Below are positions 7,441-13,376 of a DNA stretch of 13,376 nucleotides, piece after piece. The notes below the pieces were generated by a model. The model searched no databases and had not been told where the DNA came from. It worked only from the letters and a program-made list of their open reading frames with translations. The stretch comes from Photorhabdus cinerea (GTDB taxonomy: Bacteria; Pseudomonadota; Gammaproteobacteria; Enterobacterales; Enterobacteriaceae): contig NZ_PUJW01000042.1 of assembly GCF_011189575.1 (NCBI RefSeq), positions 1-13,376 of the forward strand. Reading direction: 5' to 3'. The position numbers and the translations under genes were made by a program. The stretch's first letter is position 1. Every line of letters begins with the position of its first letter.

Positions 7441-7755
7441 TCAGGACTGTGACCAAATTAACACGACTATGCTGTCATCGTAATTATTATTGCCTCCATT
7501 GCTGGCGCCGATAATGGCTGTTCCCGGTTTTTCGTCAAGGGTATTATAGGCGTAACGGAGTTTGCAGGGTTTACCGTCTCCTATAATTTCAATGCAGACT
7601 TTGCCGGTGCCTGATGAGTAACTTTTAAAGCCCAACACACTGTTGACACTTTGGCTGATTAATGTATCGACTAACTGATCGTCAATATACACTTTTATCG
7701 TTTGCTGGTGGGTAGTATTACCATAGGCTGACAGGCTAAGCCACCACTGATGTTT
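7441..7755 (-). pseudogene. LecB/PA-IIL-like lectin domain, N-terminally truncated remnant
   Basis: The minus-strand frame is open from a TGA at 7756-7758 to its stop at 7441-7443 and reads as the LecB-like domain of the two larger genes to the right. Similarity begins at LSLSAYGNTTHQQTIKVYID and runs to the end (GKVCIEI, KPCKLRY, AIIGASNGGNNNYDDSIVVL). The first strand with its Cys-rich lead (CGGxCG...CFQLP) is missing, and no plausible start exists: the only in-frame candidate is an internal GTG at 7690-7692. The calcium loop is also eroded, with Ser in place of the first Glu. A shared downstream terminator and DNA-level similarity show it is a relative of the 10056 and 11497 genes. It is probably not expressed as a folded lectin. 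Confidence 0.75.
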
Positions 7756-7849
7756 TCATTTATGAATAGAAAATGTCGGTAGCGGCTTAACTCCAAATTA
7801 ATTCTATATATTATGTATGACACAGCACCTAATCATTGAAACTAATAAA

Positions 7850-8269
7850 CTAAACTAAATGATTGTACTGAATAACCGCAGAGATAGATGCATATGAATC
7901 GATATGTACTGTGCTACCACGTACATTACTCCATTGAGCTTTTATAGTAGAAACATTAGACGCAAGAGAACAACGGGTAACTAGTGTGAATGGCATACGT
8001 CCATAGGATTCTGGGTTCTTATTGCTGTAAGTAAATCCACCGAAAGCCAATTGTTCTCCTTGATCAGTTACAATAATAAAGTTCCCTCCAGGAAAATTGT
8101 TACCTGAAGCATAGGGAGTTGGTATATTTAACGTGATTAATGCTGTTAAGCATGGTGAGTTCGAATACTTTGAAACATCAAGTTTCAAACCGGGTATATC
8201 AACATAATTTTGACTTGATGTTTGTAGGGGATTGCTACGTGGATCTATTGATGCAAAAACAATTGACAT
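7850..8269 (-). CDS. Unrecognised 139-residue protein, possible jelly-roll fold
   Basis: The ATG at 8267-8269 has a good AGGAG site in its leader. The protein has no signal peptide or membrane segment and is rich in short beta-type stretches. The pattern YVDIPGLKLDV, then LTALITLNIP, then a Gly-rich loop, then PFTLVTRCSL and IKAQWSN followed by a final hydrophobic strand ending near YNHLV, resembles small C1q/TNF-like or lectin-like jelly-roll domains in bacterial and phage proteins. That fold is only a guess from the strand pattern. It lies between the lectin remnant and the broken gene at 8961, on the same strand as the lectin genes. The region is AT-rich, suggesting horizontal gain. It ends at TAG 7850-7852. 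Confidence 0.7.
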   Translation of the reverse strand: MSIVFASIDPRSNPLQTSSQNYVDIPGLKLDVSKYSNSPCLTALITLNIPTPYASGNNFPGGNFIIVTDQGEQLAFGGFTYSNKNPESYGRMPFTLVTRCSLASNVSTIKAQWSNVRGSTVHIDSYASISAVIQYNHLV

Positions 8270-8960
8270 GATTAATACTCCTAGGTTAGTTATTTTCGTT
8301 TTTTCTTATTTAGTTCCCTCTAAAATACTTATCCTAATTTTTAATTTATACAAATCACCTTATCATAAGACTCTATTATTTACTTTTTTTAAAATTAAAC
8401 AAACATCATTGTTTTTTATAAATAAAGCTCATAGCTCAACTAATAGATAGATTGTTTATATTATTTGTTTCTGATTTTAACTCAATGTTCATATTTAATT
8501 GACAGATAATTGAGATACAAAAATTTAATCATTTCTCTTGTTTTTATATCTGATATCGTTCATTGCGGGGGTATCAGTGCTATGATAGGCATATCTCAGT
8601 CCGTTTAGTGGTTTTGGATTTTTTGCAATTGATCAGATCACAAAAATTGGATTTAATTCTTTCCAAGTGATCTACTGTTTTGAAAAATTATTTTGTATGT
8701 GGAGAAATTAATACCATTAATGGATTATAAGTAAGGTTATATGTTAACGATTCATTGGTGAATCTAATGTTGTTTGTTTTTGTATGATTTTTTTAATTTT
8801 CTGTAGCTGGTGATTTATTTTATCTGGGTGGGTTTCTCTTCTTGTTTTTTCATAATTATGAAGGTTTTTACTTATTTTAGAATTAAAGTCAATCTTGACT
8901 TTAGGTATAAAAATAAGATTAAAGTGTAATTTTATCTTTATATAGGGGGATATTTTAGTC
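8270..8960. other. AT-rich intergenic region between divergent genes
   Basis: This stretch of about 690 bases separates the minus-strand 7850-8269 gene from the plus-strand broken gene at 8961. It is strongly AT-rich and should contain both promoters, but no convincing -35/-10 pair could be chosen. A 42-base segment at 8715-8756 is repeated at 11229-11269. A purine-rich AGGGGGA at 8944-8950 is the ribosome-binding site of the 8961 frame. Short open frames in it lack ribosome-binding sites and look like chance. Confidence 0.6.
8715..8756 (+). repeat. Intergenic repeat, copy 1
   Basis: This 42-base segment matches 11229-11269 in the same orientation, with about 32 matches by eye. The best-conserved part is 8733-8756 (21 of 24), including AAGGTTATATGTTAAC followed by TTCATT. 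It lies about 205 bases before the start of the broken gene at 8961. It could be part of a promoter or leader duplicated along with neighbouring genes; no factor-binding site was recognised. Confidence 0.5.
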
Positions 8961-9854
8961 ATGAAATTAGAACAACATGAAAGTCAAATCTCAATTGAAG
9001 GTTTATCTAATTCCACTGCGGTTCCAATAACGGTATGGGAACCAAATTTATATCCTGAAGGTCGATGGATAGATGCGACAACACAGTGAGCTGGCGTGTT
9101 GTTTAAGGACTCAGGCTATGGGACTAGCGCTTGGGATATCATCAGTGTTGGGGGAAGGAAAGCTTTCAAGGCACAAACGTTGTCTAAATTTGGCAATATT
9201 GGCAGTCACTGTCTCGGGATTGCAACAGATACACCTGTTGATGCCAGACATTGCTATTGTGAGCTTGACCTATTTTGTAATCCATATCCTGACATTTCAG
9301 TGAGTGTGTTATCCAAGAAAACGAGTGCAAGCGGGACATATCAAAATATTGGTTACGGCTATATGGCGATTCACTTGACTGGTGGGTATCAAGGTAAGCC
9401 TCAATGGATGCCATCGAACATTCCATTAGGTACTTCGATTGATACTGCAACGCCTTATGTCATGGTTTGGAATCTTCAGGCTAATTTGATTCAGTCAGTT
9501 AATTTTGTTGGCAAACAGATAGATGGTATTTATAAAGGGCAACCGACACTAGGTAATACTCATTCTGGTGTTCCGCTGAGTTATGAATGGCCGAAGAATT
9601 CTTGGTCACGTTGGCGTATTTGATTGCTTGCGGCAAATAACGGTACATTAATCATTGAGTGGTATAATGCTGTGGCAGATAAATGGAAGGTATAGCTTTG
9701 CCAATATAATATGAACACCCTTATGACGGGAAATCTTGCGTCTGGTCAGATAGGGATTATTTCTGGTATGTCTTCTCAGGCTACTACAATAGATCAACAA
9801 AATTCTCTTTACCGAACACCGTTTGATCGAGCGATATTTTTTCAAGATTTTTAA
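8961..9854 (+). pseudogene. Unrecognised gene interrupted by three in-frame stops
   Basis: ATG 8961, preceded by AGGGGGA, opens a frame that stays in register to TAA 9852-9854 (297 codons) but is cut by TGA 9087-9089, TGA 9621-9623 and TAG 9693-9695. Protein-like sequence continues across each stop: TVWEPNLYPEGRWIDATTQ, stop, AGVLFKDSGYGTSAWDII; SWSRWRI, stop, LLAANNGTLIIEWYNAVADKW; then a final 52-residue part ending YRTPFDRAIFFQDF. All three stops could come from single C-to-T or G-to-A changes (CGA or TGG to TGA, CAG to TAG). The longest intact piece is residues 46-220, with several Cys and many Gly, Tyr and Trp, and no signal peptide or membrane segment. The family is not recognised; it may be a secreted-type or lectin-like beta protein. 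Confidence 0.7.
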
Positions 9855-9904
9855 TATGGAATACTGAGTCTGATTATTTAACCATCTTGTATGATATATA
9901 CCAA

Positions 9905-9924
9905 GGGGCTTTCTTACAGGCCCC
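9905..9924 (+). terminator. Possible terminator after the broken 8961 gene
   Basis: GGGGC (9905-9909) and GCCCC (9920-9924) form a short GC-only stem with a ten-base loop, about 50 bases after the TAA at 9854. There is no T-run after it on the plus strand, so it is a weak candidate. Confidence 0.3.
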
Positions 9925-9995
9925 ATAATTGTTGTAATATAGAAAAGTGATTTTAATTATAATCTTATTATCGTTGTTAAATGTGGCGTACAAGA

Positions 9996-10016
9996 AAAGC
10001 GGCATAATACCGCTTT
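9996..10016 (-). terminator. Terminator after the hemopexin-lectin gene (copy 2)
   Basis: This is the same hairpin as at 7358-7378 (AAAGCGG, 7-base loop, CCGCTTT, identical over 21 bases), followed by a short T-run on the minus strand. It lies about 40 bases after the stop of the 10056-11066 gene. Confidence 0.75.
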
Positions 10017-10055
10017 AATTATTGACAGAATTTATCGCTAGTGAAAATTTTTAAC

Positions 10056-11066
10056 TCACCAGTTCAGAATGATGACACTATCCTTGTACTTATTGGCGGC
10101 GCCATTTTCAGCCCCAATAATGACAGTTCCGGGTTTTCCCTCAAGAGTGTTATCGAAATAACGGAGTTTGCAGGGTTTGTCATTACCTGTAATCTCAATA
10201 CAGACTTTGCCTGTACCGGATGCATGAGTTTTAGTCGCCATCAGGTTATCTATCCCCTTGCCGGTTAATGTATCTACCAGAAGATCGTCAATATAGACTT
10301 TTACCGTTTGTTGATGAATATCAGTATTCGTGTAGGCTGTCAGCCTAAATTTGGTATTTTGAGGTAATTGGAAACAATATTTACCGGTGTTACTGGTACC
10401 ACATTTTCCGCCACAGTTTTGACTACCTAATAAATCTGAGTCAACCGATACCATAGCTTGAACTTTATTAAAAGTGACGCCATACCAATAAGTTTGGATG
10501 GATACAGGTCCGATATCAATAGTATTTGATTTTGTATTGTATCGGATATAATGGTTGTCTTTGAAGAAGTAAATAAGAGAACCTGCAATGCTTTTCCATA
10601 AAAAAACGGTATCCAGATTTGCATTGAATCCTGCGTATTTTTCGATAGTCTCCCATCTATCTGAAATAGTTTTCCTACTAATCGTGTGTGAACTGACAGT
10701 ATAATCAATGCAGTCTCGCCCTTTGAAGAAACAGACAACATCTCGTTTTGTATCGACAAACTCGGTAGCTGCATCTATCCCATTTTCAAATTCGGTGCCT
10801 CTCAATCCAGGCCATCCTTCTATAATATGTTTTGGTCCCTCACTTACCTGAGCTTTTGCGATATCGAATTTAAGATATTGTGAGCCTTTGAAGAAATATA
10901 AATAACCATTTAAATTAATCACATCGTCAATATGTCGTTGAAACTCGACAGGAAGGTTAGGCCAGTCTTTACTGATAAGTTGGGGAGTGTCCCCTTTGTT
11001 GATTTGTGGATCATCATAATATTTAATATTTTCTGAATTAAGAAAGAAATAGGTATTTGTATTCAT
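10056..11066 (-). CDS. Photopexin-like protein: four hemopexin repeats plus LecB-like lectin domain
   Basis: The protein is 336 residues. Four hemopexin-like repeats lie at about residues 4-45, 46-96, 97-150 and 151-205, each with the FF-K/N-x-x-x-Y-x-x-Y/F core (TYFFLNSENIKYYD, YLYFFKGSQYLKFD, VVCFFKGRDCIDYT, LIYFFKDNHYIRYN). Four repeats can form one propeller. A Cys-rich linker (CGGKCG, 218-223) leads to a LecB/PA-IIL-like domain (about 229-336). LecB binds fucose or mannose through two calcium ions. Here the calcium loop reads EN..A324.K326.K328.D329, so three ligand positions are lost, and the chain stops at NW, short of the PLG tail whose C-terminus binds metal in LecB. Calcium-dependent sugar binding is therefore doubtful. 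Hemopexin-repeat proteins called photopexins are known in Photorhabdus. The start has an AAGGAT site. There is no signal peptide. Confidence 0.85.
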   Translation of the reverse strand: MNTNTYFFLNSENIKYYDDPQINKGDTPQLISKDWPNLPVEFQRHIDDVINLNGYLYFFKGSQYLKFDIAKAQVSEGPKHIIEGWPGLRGTEFENGIDAATEFVDTKRDVVCFFKGRDCIDYTVSSHTISRKTISDRWETIEKYAGFNANLDTVFLWKSIAGSLIYFFKDNHYIRYNTKSNTIDIGPVSIQTYWYGVTFNKVQAMVSVDSDLLGSQNCGGKCGTSNTGKYCFQLPQNTKFRLTAYTNTDIHQQTVKVYIDDLLVDTLTGKGIDNLMATKTHASGTGKVCIEITGNDKPCKLRYFDNTLEGKPGTVIIGAENGAANKYKDSVIILNW

Positions 11067-11228
11067 TTATTGTATATCCTTCATGGTAATTGTATTATAA
11101 TATTATTATTCAAATTTCTATTTTTATTGAAAATAGATTAAAAGTAGCGTCGAAAAATTTTATTTAATTATACAATCTCATTATATATTTAGTATTCCAA
11201 GATGATTTTAATTATTGGAGGTTAATGT

Positions 11229-11269
11229 CATTGGGGGTTGTAATCAAGGTTATATATTAACAGTTCATT
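11229..11269 (+). repeat. Intergenic repeat, copy 2
   Basis: This is the partner of 8715-8756 in the same orientation. The core AAGGTTATATATTAAC plus TTCATT (11246-11269) differs from copy 1 at three of 24 positions. No plus-strand gene follows this copy. Either the element has no fixed relation to gene starts, or its plus-strand gene has been lost. Confidence 0.5.
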
Positions 11270-11419
11270 TATTAATTTAATTTATTTAATTATTATTAAA
11301 GAAATAAAAATACATGCTAAGAGATGAGGGGTGTATAAATTAAGTGGGGGTTTGGAACGCTATTTTTTATTTTTATGATGATATTTGAAAATATATTTTC
11401 GATGTTCCAATTGCAATAA

Positions 11420-11440
11420 AAAGCGGCATAATGCCGCTTT
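11420..11440 (-). terminator. Terminator after the trefoil-lectin gene (copy 3)
   Basis: AAAGCGGC - 5-base loop - GCCGCTTT forms an eight-pair stem. It differs from the other two copies by a single base in the loop-closing position, which extends the stem. On the minus strand a run of five T follows. It lies about 57 bases after the stop of the 11497-12459 gene. Confidence 0.75.
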
Positions 11441-11496
11441 AATTGATTAGTAAATTTTATTTTTCTGGTGGTGAAGTTTACCAAAGTATTTTTAAT

Positions 11497-12459
11497 TTAC
11501 ACCAGCGGCCAATTTAATATTACTACACAGTCATTGTAATTATTATTGGCGCTATTTTCGGCCCCGATAATCGCTGTTCCCGGTTTACCATTAAGGGTGT
11601 TATCGAAATAACGCAGTTTGCTAGGTTTGCCATTTCCTTCAATTTCAATACAAACTTTTCCTGTACCTGATATGTAGGTTTTGGTCGCCATCGGATTATT
11701 TGTGCCTTTACCGGTTAATGTGTCTACCAGACGGTCGTCAATATACACTTTTACTGTTTGCTGAATGTTCGTATTATTGTAAGCCGTCAGGCCAAATCGA
11801 ATACTTTGAGGTAATTGGAAACAGTGTTTACCGGTGTCATTGGTGCCGCATTCTCCACCGCAATTTGAAGGGTTGGTAGGAGGACAAGGATCATTGATTT
11901 TTTCCATTTTCCACTGGTCTACCTTTATTGTTCTACGAGTGCTATTACCAGAAAGAGATACACCATATAACGTGTTTGGTTTGTTGGCATCACCATAACT
12001 ATTAAGGAAACCTTTCTTTCCCCATCGATTATATAGGGTGATAATTGCTCCTTCTATGATATTTCCGTTTATGGAATAAGGTGTCTCGCAATAAACAATC
12101 CACTCTAATGTTTTTGGAGAATAAGTATTTATATCTGATGTGATTATCGGATATACTTCTCCACTTGGTACTGGTTGATTTGGGCCATCATAATATCCCA
12201 AGTAACCACCATCGCAGAAAGATAGATTATGAAGTAAAATAATATCATCATTAATTATTTCACTGCCGATAGCTTTTCCCGTTCCTGATTTTATTCGCCA
12301 TATTCCTCCTAGATCAGAAAAAGAAGGTGCTACAGTTAATACGCTATGTTTTGCACCTGGTATGTCATTTCCTCCATATGTACTGAGATATCCTCCTTGC
12401 CAGTTATTGTAACCATTTAATATTCTTACTGTATCGCCATATTTAAGTATATCAGCCAT
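11497..12459 (-). CDS. Three-repeat (probable beta-trefoil) protein with C-terminal LecB-like lectin domain
   Basis: The protein has 320 residues. Residues 8-56, 71-124 and 137-186 are three internal repeats of the form (G/D)DxVxLxN...GYLxxYG...W(R/I/K)(I/V/M): VRILNGYNNWQGGYLSTYG, IILLHN..GGYLGYYD, ITLYN..KGFLNSYG. Three such repeats suggest a beta-trefoil, a common lectin fold; this is an inference. A Cys/Pro/Asn linker (192-213) leads to a LecB/PA-IIL-like domain with FQLPQSIRFGLTAYNN and the ending DCVVILNWPLV, close to LecB's VVVINWPLG. The calcium loop keeps E301, N309 and D310 but has Asn at both ligand-Asp positions (N305, N307). The sugar-specificity loop is TNI instead of SSG. Metal and fucose binding are uncertain. 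AAGGAT precedes the ATG. There is no signal peptide. Confidence 0.85.
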   Translation of the reverse strand: MADILKYGDTVRILNGYNNWQGGYLSTYGGNDIPGAKHSVLTVAPSFSDLGGIWRIKSGTGKAIGSEIINDDIILLHNLSFCDGGYLGYYDGPNQPVPSGEVYPIITSDINTYSPKTLEWIVYCETPYSINGNIIEGAIITLYNRWGKKGFLNSYGDANKPNTLYGVSLSGNSTRRTIKVDQWKMEKINDPCPPTNPSNCGGECGTNDTGKHCFQLPQSIRFGLTAYNNTNIQQTVKVYIDDRLVDTLTGKGTNNPMATKTYISGTGKVCIEIEGNGKPSKLRYFDNTLNGKPGTAIIGAENSANNNYNDCVVILNWPLV

Positions 12460-12894
12460 AGTTTATCCTTATTAAAGTTTTGTGATTTATTTTTAACAAT
12501 GAAAATGATGCTGGAATTACCTTAGCTTAATTACCCTTTCTATAACTTTATGGATTATCTCAAAATAGGTTATTAAAATAAGATAAATGCTCAATTTTTT
12601 CTTGATCTTAAAAATAGTGATTAACGCCTTATTTGGCTAATTATGAATGTTAATGGTTGTCGAAGAAAGGCAGAGGATTTGTTTCTTCCCTCTGACAATG
12701 AATATATCACTAAAAGTTCCTTTGCTTAATTTCCTATATTTCTGTCCTGAGCTGTGTAAGAATCGCATTTACCGTTTCATTTACTAAATTAAATTATTTA
12801 ATAATGAACTCTATTTCCATGAAGTAAGAATTTTATTTGTGTTTTAAAAAACAAATAATATAACGTCAATAAGAGTATAAATAGGACATATTCA
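12460..12894. other. AT-rich intergenic region
   Basis: These roughly 435 bases lie between the minus-strand trefoil-lectin gene and the plus-strand small gene at 12895, so both promoters should be here. Only a short hairpin (CAGAGG at 12671-12676 with CCTCTG at 12689-12694) was noticed. No further gene is supported. Confidence 0.5.
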
Positions 12895-13092
12895 ATGCGT
12901 AATAGACTTTTTCTTTGGTTACTTGCTTTGCCGTTAGTATTAAGTTGTTATGGTTGCTGGCAATATTACCGAACCAGTGAACTGACTGAATCCCTCGATA
13001 GTATTAAATTATTACATGCCAAAGCGACACAGTTGTTGCAAACCGATCCCAATATTACCATGAAATTTGGCGACACTTCTTTATCAATCTGA
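12895..13092 (+). CDS. Small membrane-anchored or lipoprotein candidate, 65 residues
   Basis: The protein starts with a basic N-terminus (MRNR) and a strongly hydrophobic stretch (residues 5-18, LFLWLLALPLVLSC). This is either a signal anchor or a lipoprotein signal with a weak lipobox (VLSC, Cys 18). A second Cys follows at 21. The remaining 44 residues are polar and helical-looking and would lie outside the inner membrane. The protein is unrecognised and could be a whole small gene or the N-terminal part of a longer ancestor, but no continuation in another frame was seen. An AGGAC site lies about eight bases upstream. A perfect hairpin follows its stop (13106-13131), which supports a real transcription unit. 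Confidence 0.6.
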   Translation: MRNRLFLWLLALPLVLSCYGCWQYYRTSELTESLDSIKLLHAKATQLLQTDPNITMKFGDTSLSI

Positions 13093-13105
13093 TTAATAAC
13101 AACAA

Positions 13106-13131
13106 CCAGCCCGTTTGTGATAACGGGCTGG
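13106..13131 (+). terminator. Hairpin terminator candidate after the small gene
   Basis: CCAGCCCGTT (13106-13115) pairs perfectly with AACGGGCTGG (13122-13131) around six bases, 13 bases after the TGA at 13090-13092. It is a GC-rich ten-pair stem at a sensible distance. It is not followed by a clear T-run on the plus strand, so termination may be partial. Confidence 0.55.
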
Positions 13132-13142
13132 TAATAATGAAA

Positions 13143-13269
13143 TATACCCGTCATCTTTCAAGTTGCCTCTTTGTTGGCTGCACTCACTCACCCCGGTCAC
13201 AGAGTTATCTATGCTCCCGGGGATTCGCTCCCTTGCCGTCGCGATGCGCCTTGAAATCCATAGGGTATA
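13143..13269 (-). repeat. Full-length 127-bp ERIC element
   Basis: The element begins TATACCC (13143-13149) and ends GGGTATA (13263-13269), giving exactly the 127 bp of a complete ERIC (intergenic repeat unit). The inside has the family's characteristic segments: GTCATCTTTCAAGTTGC near one end, GTTGGCTGCACTCACTCACC, and the central ATCTATGCTCCCGGGGATTC. It lies between the small gene and the right end of the window. It shares its core with the rearranged copy at 367-459. Confidence 0.9.
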
Positions 13270-13275
13270 GGTAAA

Positions 13276-13308
13276 TGATGAAAAGGGTTTTTCCAATCCT
13301 TTTCATCA
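13276..13308. terminator. Hairpin near the right edge
   Basis: TGATGAAAAGG (13276-13286) pairs perfectly with CCTTTTCATCA (13298-13308) around an 11-base loop. It may belong to a gene entering from the right on the minus strand: one minus frame from the window edge reads 15 or more codons to a TGA at 13306-13308, inside this hairpin. The partial frame is too short to identify. Confidence 0.35.
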
Positions 13309-13376
13309 CAACCAAGTAATATCCCGTATGCAGGTATCGAGTGGCTGGTAACAATAGCTTCTGTTGTACCTATTCC

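Larger units (their letters stand above)
11067..11496. other. AT-rich intergenic region
   Basis: This gap of about 430 bases between two minus-strand lectin-domain genes contains the leader of the hemopexin-lectin gene, the second intergenic repeat copy (11229-11269) and the terminator of the gene to its right (11420-11440). A promoter for 11066 is expected between about 11080 and 11220. The DNA is so AT-rich there that no single -10/-35 pair stands out. No further gene is visible. Confidence 0.6.

Noticed and set aside
7441..7692. Treating the lectin remnant as a complete gene starting at GTG 7690-7692
   Set aside because: That start lies inside a beta strand conserved in the two full copies, and similarity continues upstream of it. 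The domain is truncated, not a short gene.
8744..8962. Minus-strand open frame of 72 codons upstream of the broken gene
   Set aside because: It has no ribosome-binding site, is very Lys/Ile/Asn-rich as expected from AT-rich DNA, and overlaps the start of the better-supported plus-strand frame.
8961..9854. Programmed recoding (selenocysteine or stop readthrough) of the TGA and TAG codons
   Set aside because: There are three different stops, no SECIS-like hairpin was evident after the TGAs, and single transitions explain all of them. Decay is simpler.
9648..9926. Minus-strand open frame of 92 codons
   Set aside because: It is antisense to the 3' part of the 8961-9854 frame and has the basic composition of a shadow frame. 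No motif or ribosome-binding site supports it.
12966..13296. Minus-strand open frames over the small gene and the ERIC element
   Set aside because: One is antisense to the 12895 gene, and the other is simply translated ERIC sequence.
1..13376. CRISPR array, tRNA or rRNA genes
   Set aside because: No regularly spaced repeat-spacer pattern, tRNA cloverleaf ending or rRNA-like sequence was seen on either strand.

Overview
The window looks like a chromosomal segment of an insect-pathogenic Morganellaceae bacterium, most likely Photorhabdus or possibly Xenorhabdus. Three things point there: enterobacterial housekeeping genes in E. coli-like order, ERIC-type intergenic repeats, and a hemopexin-repeat ('photopexin-like') gene among AT-rich lectin-like genes. 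The genus call is an inference; no database was consulted.

Positions 1-460 are a decayed junction. They hold the 3' end of an IS66-type element with its terminal repeat, then the first 45 codons of a LysE/RhtB-family exporter cut off by a rearranged ERIC element. Positions 461-6933 are core genome. HD-domain nucleotidase and ygfZ lie on the minus strand, divergent from sdhE-cptA on the plus strand. fldB (minus) converges on cptA and is divergent from xerD-dsbC-recJ (plus). The E. coli order is ygfZ | sdhE-cptA | fldB | xerD-dsbC-recJ-prfB-lysS. Here prfB does not follow recJ within the window.

Positions 6934-13376 are an AT-rich accessory region. It carries three copies of a LecB/PA-IIL-like lectin domain, all on the minus strand. 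One is an N-terminally truncated remnant (7441-7755). One is fused to four hemopexin-like repeats (10056-11066). One is fused to a three-repeat, probably beta-trefoil, module (11497-12459). Each copy is followed by almost the same terminator hairpin, so the domain plus terminator has been duplicated and joined to different N-terminal modules. Their calcium loops are changed to different degrees. Between them lie a small unrecognised, possibly jelly-roll protein (7850-8269) and a plus-strand gene broken by three in-frame stops (8961-9854). A short SD-led hydrophobic peptide ORF (7277-7333), a 65-residue membrane or lipoprotein candidate (12895-13092) and a complete 127-bp ERIC element (13143-13269) complete the region.

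The core genes act in nucleotide clean-up, Fe-S and flavin maturation, electron transfer, chromosome dimer resolution, periplasmic disulfide isomerisation and DNA repair. The accessory genes look like a small, actively rearranging set of cytosolic-type binding proteins (no signal peptides), plausibly used in host or sugar recognition.
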